From Capsicum annuum (lineage: Eukaryota; Streptophyta; Magnoliopsida; Solanales; Solanaceae), in the NCBI RefSeq assembly GCF_002878395.1, contig NC_061114.1, forward strand, positions 147,255,229 to 147,319,228: a stretch of 64,000 nucleotides of DNA, read 5' to 3'. Shown here in pieces: positions 56,148 through 64,000 of this stretch. The translations under genes were made by a program, and so were the position numbers. Within the stretch, counting starts at the first letter, position 1; each line of letters opens with the position of its first letter. The notes under the pieces are model-generated. The model was not told the origin of the DNA, did no database searches, and saw nothing but the letters and a program-made list of their open reading frames with translations.

Positions 56148-58131
56148 TACATGACCTGAAAAAGGGCCTACTCGTGTCGGGTATCTCAAGTCCAATCAGG
56201 ATCGGAGACCACCCCCAATACCTAATCATTAAATTCTCTACACTCCATGTTGGATGAATTTCGAACACATAACAAGATAAAGCAATTTAAGTTTAAAGAT
56301 AATAAATTAAGTCTATAAACATAACCAAATAGTCACAACCAAATGTCCAATCAATACCAATTTAATTCTAATACCAATACCAATGCTAACACTAATACCG
56401 ACACCGCCTATGCCCATAATAGTCTGACAAAGCCTCTAACCAGAATCAAAGAATATTCAGTCGAGACATACCCCCAACCATATAAAAAAACAAAAGAAAA
56501 GACATAAAAATGATATAAAGAAGTCCATAGCATAAAATGGAGTCTTTGGGAGTATGGACGCTCACCACTTCAATCTGACTCAAAGCTATCCTCGAATCTA
56601 AGTCACTAAGTAGGAGGAATATTAGTATGGATGGTTCCTGCATCGCATGGGGATACAACGCCTGAAAAAGGTTAGTGGAGTGAACGGTAGCATGTAACTC
56701 AAGGATAACGACAAAATAATGGCCAAATCATTCAAAACCAAATCAAATAACCATATGCAATCGACATATACACACACACACACATATATACATATATATA
56801 TATATCGTGCCAGGATAGGGAACAAGGTTTAGCATGAATTTAAAATCTTAACCTGGATTGTGTAGCTTTACCATCATAAATCCACCCACGGGCTACATGG
56901 GTCCAGTGTTAGGGCCCTAGTGCATGTAACCACACGAACCAGAGATATCATAGGGGCTGGGGATTCCGATGTACCCTTTACCGCCCATGATACATCTATA
57001 CAAGTATAGACTTGGGGATTCCCATGTATCCCACAATTTTTTGGTCACCAAGACCAATTGTCAAGTAAGCAAACATGAGTTTCTAGTGTCTAGTTTTTGG
57101 ACACCTTCACGGCTAGCTATTACCACCCCCATTATTACCCAATTAAAACATTTAGCACATAACCAAATAACTAATTCCAGGAGTCAATTATTAAGGCATT
57201 ATAAAGTAGTATCCCATACCGACTATAGCTTGCAAGCAATGTCATTAGCCAATACTTAGGTGATTCCTTCGTACCCTGCAGACTCCATTATTAAAATCAC
57301 TTAGGTGAATCCTTCATACCCTACAAGGTTTTAATTAGTTATTCACTTCGGGGATTCTCATGTACCCCATAAGATTTTCAAAACCAGCCTTAACTATTTA
57401 ACCATTTATACTATGCATTAATTTCAAGAAACTAATCTAATCAAACACTTTGGGGATTCAATTGTACCCCTGATTCAAATTCCCACCTTTCTCATAACTA
57501 CTAACCAGTTCTATAATATAAGGTTGGGGTCATAACTACTTGAAAATTCACAATTTTAGAGAAAGTTACCATTTCTAAGTTCAACCACCATACCTATGCA
57601 CCCACATGTTCAAAACCATATTTAAAACAAGGAAAACCATAATTAAACCATGAGAAATAATATTCAACTAATACAACCAAACCCTCCAACATTAATTTCA
57701 AAATCACAACAATACAATGAAAACAATACATTAAAACATATGCTTTTAAGTAAAATATTAATGAGGGAGGATTAATATGCCTTAGACACCAAGAAGTACG
57801 GAGAAATCAACCTTGAAAGCCACAAATTGATTAACTTTATAAAACCTTAGCTTTTTCTTGAACAGAGAGTTTGAGAGAGACTTTGAGAGTATTTTATTGG
57901 GAAGATGTATTAATGAAGTTCCAAAGGATGGTTTAAGTCATGGTATTAAAGGGACCTAAAGTGGAAAATGTCCAGAATGCCCTCAACTTAAAAGCTGTAA
58001 CAAAACCATCTTTGGTTATGAGTCAACCCCTTGACTCCTTACCACATACTTATAGCCTTGAGTCGTACCCTAGACAGTGAGTTAGACACCCATACAATAT
58101 CTTTCTTATGACTCCATGACCCTAGTCATAA
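56148..58131 (-). repeat. 5' LTR of gypsy D, 3' portion
   Basis: On the minus strand it ends ...TCAGGTCATGTA at 56148. It matches 48274-49896 and the plus-strand LTRs of gypsy B. It carries an (AC)n(AT)n run at 56766-56806 and a ~700-bp segment (56815-57545) missing from the 3' LTR. It is split at 58131 by a solo LTR and continues at 61519-61902. Confidence 0.85.
56766..56806. repeat. (AC)n/(AT)n microsatellite
   Basis: Compound dinucleotide run inside the LTR, at the position where gypsy B's 3' LTR has an (AT)10 run (31526-31546). Confidence 0.85.
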
Positions 58132-61100
58132 TGTTATGAACTAGACTAATGAACCATGTGGGCACCTATGCTATTCTAAGTAGATAGGAGAACCCTAATT
58201 TCCCAACTAAAAATATGTGAAAGACTTCTACTTTTAAGGAAATATAAAGTAAATTAAATACTAATAAATATGCTTTTTCAAAAACTTCTTACAAATGTCC
58301 TTCACTATCCCAAGACTTGACCAGACATGTACAAGAGATATCTACTACAAAATAGAATTACAATAAAATAAATAATACAAAGACTCTAACATATGTTTGG
58401 AAGAAAGTGCAGAAGTTGGTGCTGAATATCGTCATCCATCTAGTAACTGCAACTAACCTGCACCCAGTCTATACTTCAAGAAGGAATGTAGAAGAGTAGG
58501 GTCAGTACAACTACACGTACTGGTAGGCATTATCGGCCGACCGTGTTAGTTCATATAATTATAAAATAGAATTAACGAAAATAAATCATGACATCTTGAA
58601 TGGAATATAATTCAACTAAGGTTGTAATAATATTATTACTTTAGCTATATAACTTACATCATCCAACTACTCTTTCAACTCTATCAATATTATATTCACT
58701 ACTAACTACTCCAGCCTCATTAATTCACACAATCAACCACAATCCAATGCTAATTCATCACTATTTCTCTTTATTCACCTTATTTTTTTCATACTCATAT
58801 TCACAGGTAAAAACCTGTAATCATAGACAACCCACACTAAACTCTCGGACTAACAACCAAATATTCTCATATAATATTAAAGAATGATAACTACCTATTC
58901 TGGTAAGCTACAATTAAAATACGTATAAATAAAGAAAGTCAACCAACATATAAGTAAGTACAAAGTTTTACTTTTTCCAATACATATCACACAATCCAAT
59001 AGCCAATGAATCCACAATATAACAATAACAGATCAAACAACTCTCATAAATAAGCCTAATAAACATCAAGTGTATCAACCATACTACAAGCATCCACAGT
59101 CTCAGTACAAATATGTACACACATGCTATAGGATTTAGTTTTTCCCAAATAGTCATGACCTACAGGGAACAATCTATGTTTATGTACCGTACCAGTGTGG
59201 TACCTGATCCAACATATATATATTCGTACCAGCATGGTACCCGATCTAACATATACATATCCGTATCGGCATGGTACCCGATCCAATATATACATATCCG
59301 TACTTGCGTGGTACCCGATCCAATATATAAATATCTGTATCGGCATAGTACCCGATCCAATATATACATATCCATACTGGCATGGTACTCGATCCAACAT
59401 ATACATATTTGTACCAGCGTACCCGATCCAACATATATATATCCGTATCGATGTGGTACCTGATCCAATATTTACAAATTCATACTAGTGTGGTACTCGA
59501 TCTAATAGATACATATTCATACCGGCGTGGTACCCGATCCAACATATACATATTCGTACCAATGTCGTACTCGATTCACCATAAACAAGTATTATCAATA
59601 TCAAATTTACACAGCCTCACAGCATACAACACAATGTAATAAGTTTACAAGTACACTTAAAGTCATATGATAATTTCATCAAGTAAATTTTCAATAATTA
59701 TTTATACACGCACCAACAATCTAAGCATCAATAATTTCAAGCATGTCCGAATACCAATCAACAAGTATTCATAGCATTACTTTAAGGAGTTATCATTATC
59801 AAACAAGCCACTCATAGGAACAATTCAATAAACCATCATTATCATCTATTTAGCCTCTCATAGGCATCCAATAGATATAGTATTTTTATCAATCAAAATA
59901 AGAATAACATAAAATAAATCACAATTTAATTTTTATGCATACAAGTCACTATTGCAGCCTTAATTACTCATTAATTACTAAAAATATCATTATCTTCTTA
60001 AATACCACAACTTGGGTTCTAACATCACCACCTATAACTAGCACCTTCACACATATCATTATCCTCCACCTCTTTCCACATAATACAATCATCACACTAA
60101 TTCAAGTCATCTATCCCTTAGATATTACTATGTTCATCAATATTTGATCTTAGCATAATTCTCCTCATCATATTATTGCACATTACATACAACTTAATAC
60201 CTTTACAACTCAACTAGGTTCATCACTAGAACAACAAAAAAGATATCATGTTCATATATGATATTTACAACAATCTCCTTTTGGATACATAACACATAAT
60301 ATTATAAATATCACATAATCAATCAATAATATAGTTTTTGGGATTAAAGTAAAGTACTAGTGTCTTTTTCTACCTCAATTCCATGCCTGCAGGCCTAGAC
60401 ATGCTTTCTCCCATTAATTCTAAATTATGAAAATATAAAATAACATAATCTTCTACTCATTAAACCTAGCCTACCTAAACGCCAAGATTTTGAATGAAGC
60501 AAGCCGTAATAAGAATGTTATTTCTTTTCCTTCATGCTTTGGAATAATCAACTATTTAAAAACCAAGAAATAATAAGAGTAATTAAACAATTACTCTTCA
60601 AACAAATATCTTGGGGATTCAAAATCACTAGTACTATGCTTGATTCAAGGTCTCTATCATTCCCCATGTCAGTTAGCCATTAATTAGCTCTTTCAAGCTT
60701 AACCCATCTCCATTAATGGGGGTTTTTTATGCTAAAGGTTTCATCTTTACAGAATTTAAGGTTCCTAACCATCATAATTCATAATCTAGTTTATGAAATT
60801 CATGTTAGGAGTCTTTAATTTATAGTTTAAAATCAACTCCACATCATATTAAAAACATCCATGAGTATTTTCCAAAAGTATTCCACTATTGAAGGTCTTT
60901 CTAAGGATTGTAAGATGTTAAAGGATTAAAAGATGAGGAAAATAATGAAACAAACTTACCTCAAAGAAGGAATTTCACCTTAAGCTTTGGGAAATCACCT
61001 ATTAGAGTTGGGGGATGAAATTTGGGGTTTTTAGGCCTAAAAAATGGCTAATGTTAATTTAAATACAGTCAGAATTTTTGCTACAGCAAAATCCCATTTC

Positions 61101-61518
61101 ATTAGTATTAAGGAAAAGTTTGTTGAGTTGGAAATAAGACTCATAGATCTTTAATTTGATAGGTTATGGGTTTTGTAAGTCCTTATATTCTAAGAAATAT
61201 GATCGTTTAAAGTTGGCCCTAATAGAAACCCATATCGAAACTGTATAGAAAAAAATTTATACTTAACTTTGTGTTAGGGATATTGTACGACCTTAATTCA
61301 AACCTAAAGAAATTTCAAACTAAAGTATTGATATTATCACTTATGAATAATGAAATTCACTAGGCTTGAGTCTATCTAGATACATCTAAAGGCTAAAATC
61401 TTTGTCGGAAAGTTTAAGGTGACACAATAAATAAAATATTGGCTAATTTGGACCTAAATTAATATTGAGGAATGAATTTATTAAGAATAATTTAGTAACA
61501 GAAAAATTGGTCGTTACA
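58132..61518 (-). mobile_element. Solo LTR (about 3.4 kb) of another gypsy family
   Basis: On the minus strand it starts TGTAACGACCAATTTTTCTG (61518) and ends ...CTAGTTCATAACA (58132), a TG...CA structure. It is flanked by CATAA (58127-58131) and CGTAA (61519-61523), a target duplication with one CpG-type transition. The LTR of gypsy D continues on both sides. No primer site, polypurine tract or coding motif is found inside, so it is a solo LTR left by recombination. It contains a 37-bp minisatellite. A truncated element without coding region is the alternative. Confidence 0.75.
59191..59591. repeat. 37-bp minisatellite, ~11 units
   Basis: Units of 37 bp (one of 35) with core GGTACCCGATCCAACATATA, starting at 59191, 59228, 59265 and so on. 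Because 37 is not a multiple of 3, every frame on both strands stays open and produces repetitive ORFs (59056-59639). These are not genes. Confidence 0.92.
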
Positions 61519-61902
61519 CGTAACCTGATCATACAAATCGTATGCTCTAGTCTTATCTAAGGTAGAACCCAATGGATTAGACACTGGACAACATTCAACT
61601 CAACCCTACACCTTGTAACCTATCCTCATGGCTCTTAGTGAGCCACCCGTACTCAGATCCAAGTCAATCCACTATGTTACTAATTTGATAAACGTTTATC
61701 CTAACGATTCGTTACCACCCGTAATGACTCATACCACCAAGTCATTACTAAGACCGATAACCCAACCACCATCCACTGGACACCTAATGACAAGGTTCGC
61801 CTGACCTGTACCCACTCCATATAACTCATATAATGATTTGTTAATAGGGCAATGAGCTCAAGGCTCAGGAAATTTATAAGGGCCAAAATCTAGGGTGTTT
61901 TA
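61519..61902 (-). repeat. 5' LTR of gypsy D, 5' portion
   Basis: Resumes the LTR interrupted at 58131 and matches 49530-49896. On the minus strand it starts TAAAACACCCTAG (61902), the decayed form of TGAAACA. It is followed by CATAT, the right target duplication. Confidence 0.85.
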
Positions 61903-62557
61903 CATATGTTGGGTTTTCATATGAAAATTTATAAGCAACCATAAACGGGTGTCATCTATCTCAAGTCCATGACATAGTTCTATCAACTAATTATTATTTC
62001 ACTAAGTAATTTGTCATCATCCAATCTAGTAGGAATGTATTGACTCCTAATAGAGTCTCACCTTTTAATTAATTAAAATAATAAATCAAGTTACATAGAT
62101 CATAATAATTATTTCATGATTAAGAGGATAAGTACTTGTAATAGACTAGAGAAGTCATTTATTAATATTCAGAATGTAAATGAACATCTCTAATTGGTAT
62201 ATTCAATTCATACAAAATGTCCTAACACAAGAAGTTGAAAGATTACCACTCCCATAATTGAGATGAAATTACATTTTATCTTGTGCTACGATAATTAAAA
62301 TATTTGTCCTACTTGATCTTTGATTATGAACATTAATTTATAACTTATAAGAACCGATAATTTTAATTCTCCATGCCTGAGTTAAAATACTACATATCCT
62401 CCATACACAAACTTGTCAACTATATAAGTAAAGGACACACATGTTAGCACAATGATCTATTCAAATAAAATTTTTATTAATATAATAAATTGTATTTATA
62501 AAGGATGAAAATATATTACTATAACATAAAACACATGGTTAATAGTATATCATAACA
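61903..62557 (-). repeat. 3' LTR of minus-strand copia, part
   Basis: On the minus strand the RNase H reading frame ends at 62579, followed by CTATGTGGTAGAT and an LTR-like start TGTTATGATATAC (62557). The AT-rich sequence then runs to 61903, where gypsy D begins with its target duplication. Its remainder would be left of 48273. The LTR assignment rests on position and on resemblance to copia LTR starts, because no second copy is in the window. Confidence 0.5.
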
Positions 62558-62578
62558 ATCTACCACATAGACTCATAA

Positions 62579-63582
62579 CTATGTATGAATAATTTCAACT
62601 CCCATTTCTTTCATATGCTTATCAAAAACCATCTGGGTTAAGCCCTTTGTAAATGGGTCCGCCAAACTATTCTTAGAATTAATATTTAAAACTCTAAGAT
62701 CACACCTTTGAGTTATATCCCAAATAAAGTGATAATTTCTCTCAATATGTTCACTTCTTTTATGGCTTTGTGGTTCTTTAGAGTTTACAACTGAACCACT
62801 ATTGTCATAATAAATAATATTGGTATTTGAAATAAATTAACTACTCTAAGCTCATTCAAAAAGTTACCGAGCAAAACAACCTCCTTAGATGCCTTAGAGG
62901 TAGCTACATATTCAACTTCCATGGTGGAATCAACAACAGATGACTACTTGATACTCCTCTAAACAATGGATCCATCTCCTAGAGTAAGCACATATCCTGA
63001 TGTAGATTTTTTAAAATCTTTATCTGACTAAAAATCTAAATCAGTATACCAAATAGGTACAAGATCCCTAGAGTGGAAAACAAACATGTAATCCCTAGTC
63101 TTCTTAGGTACTTGATTATATGCTTAATCACAGTCAAATGTTCTTGCCTAGGATTAGACTGAAATCTGCTGACCATGCCTACAATTAAGAAAATATCATA
63201 TCTAGTGCACATCATAGCATATATGAGTCTCCCTGCAGCAGAAGCATAAGGGATCATCTTTATTTTCTCTACTTATCGGTCATTTTAGACGATTGATCCT
63301 TTGATAAAGTAATTCCATGCCTAAAAGGAAAGAATTCATTTTTGGAATTTTTAATACTAAACCTTGCAAGAATATTATCAATATAAAGTGCTTGAGATAA
63401 ACCTAATATCCTTTGTTTGTGATCTTGTATGAGCTTGATCCCTAGGATATAAGTTGTTTCTCCCAAGTATTTCATCAAAATGCAAGGACAACCACTCAGT
63501 AATGGATTTCAACATGATCACATTATTTTCTAAGATCAATAAATCATCTAAATACAAAATAAAAAATGCTACTCTATCTCCA
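62579..63582 (-). pseudogene. pol: Copia RT C-terminus and RNase H (minus strand)
   Basis: Read from 63582 down: VAFFILYLDDLLIL (catalytic YLDD, about 63560), GRNNLYP, then KYLGETTYILGIKLIQDHKQRILGLSQALYIDNILARFSI. Next PYASAAGRLIYAMMCTRYDIFLIVGMVSRFQSNP, YTDLDF.SDKDFKKSTSGYVLTLG, STMEVEYVATSKASKEVV, and after a shift NSKEPQSHKRSEHIERNYHFIWDI and NSLADPFTKGL. It stops at 62579. The N-terminal RT is cut off by the LTR starting at 63583. Several stops and shifts are present. It is a different copia lineage from 40405-45235. Confidence 0.85.
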
Positions 63583-64000
63583 TGTAACACCCTGTATTTT
63601 CCTAGCATAATCTAAGTCCCACTATATGAGTATTCTTATATAAAATTTTTGAAACACTCATTAATTTGTAGTTTAGAACTTGCCATTACATAGGAAATTC
63701 AATTAGCTTTCCAACAATATAAAATTTGACCAAATTTGATAACCGGATAAGAAGTTATGGCATTTTTAAGTTACAGTCATTAAACACCGTCATTTTGACA
63801 CTTAACGCATCGCGGAGCCAGTATAAATAACAATTGTTAGTTTTCACTGTGGTACCATAATGTTGGCGCATCGCGCCAAGGACCCAGTTCATGTTTGGTA
63901 ATTTCCAATGAGCCTCCGCGATTATGGTGCATCGCGGAGGTGGCCAAAATGGAATTCCAGTGAAGGAACGCGATCTTAACGCATCATGCCATCATCTAGT
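63583..64000 (+). repeat. Start of a gypsy-type LTR (continues past window)
   Basis: TGTAACACCCTGTATTTTCC at 63583 is a typical chromovirus LTR start, and it breaks the copia RT frame exactly here. GC-rich words follow, including a perfect 10-bp inverted repeat at 63913-63940 (CCTCCGCGAT / ATCGCGGAGG) and GGCGCATCGCGCC at 63875. The element could not be followed further. Confidence 0.65.

Noticed and set aside
59191..59591. CRISPR-like regular array
   Set aside because: No distinct spacers between repeats; whole 37-bp units are repeated, and the context is a plant retrotransposon LTR.
59056..59639. Overlapping repetitive ORFs of 85-116 residues on both strands
   Set aside because: They are by-products of the 37-bp minisatellite, whose unit is not a multiple of 3 and has no stop in any frame.

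Overview
The window looks like heterochromatic, repeat-dense plant nuclear DNA: AT-rich, without any convincing intact host gene, tRNA or rRNA, and built almost entirely of decayed LTR retrotransposons inserted into one another. The LTR types (chromovirus-like Ty3/gypsy LTRs starting TGTAA or TGAAA with initiator-tRNA-Met primer sites, Athila-like LTRs with a tRNA-Asp primer site, Ty1/copia elements) suggest a large-genome dicot. I infer Solanaceae from remembered family resemblance; no search was run.

Layout. 1-7113: a gypsy-type element with two related LTRs and a non-coding interior, holding a 100-N gap. It sits inside a tandem LTR-interior-LTR array of a small non-autonomous element (7114-10733). 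10734-12786: a Mutator-transposase-like N-terminal remnant on the minus strand, then featureless AT-rich DNA. 12787-22985: a LINE-like ORF1 split by a nearly complete chromovirus (12938-21387) with a perfect 5-bp target duplication (GACAT). 22985-33023: a truncated gypsy element whose integrase tail is split by a second gypsy element (23574-32194), and whose 3' LTR is cut by an Athila-like non-autonomous element (33024 to about 35890). 35890-39363: AT-rich DNA with no gene seen.

39364-45497: a truncated copia element (plus strand) with an internal tandem duplication and a 154-bp direct repeat on both sides. 45498-48273: a 199-bp foldback MITE, a 27-copy minisatellite and AT-rich DNA. 48274-61902: a 13.6-kb minus-strand gypsy locus of the same LTR family as 23574-32194. 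It carries an RT/RNase H duplication, and a 3.4-kb solo LTR (58132-61518) lies inside its 5' LTR. The whole locus appears to lie inside a minus-strand copia LTR. 61903-63582: that copia's 3' LTR and RT/RNase H remnant. 63583-64000: the start of another gypsy LTR, which cut the copia RT.

None of the coding regions is intact. Nearly all stops in the best-preserved element are explained by C-to-T or G-to-A changes, as expected for methylated, silenced transposons. The value of the window lies in its datable nesting order, its target duplications, the internal tandem duplications of two elements, and several minisatellites and hairpins carried by LTRs. I found no novel functional system.
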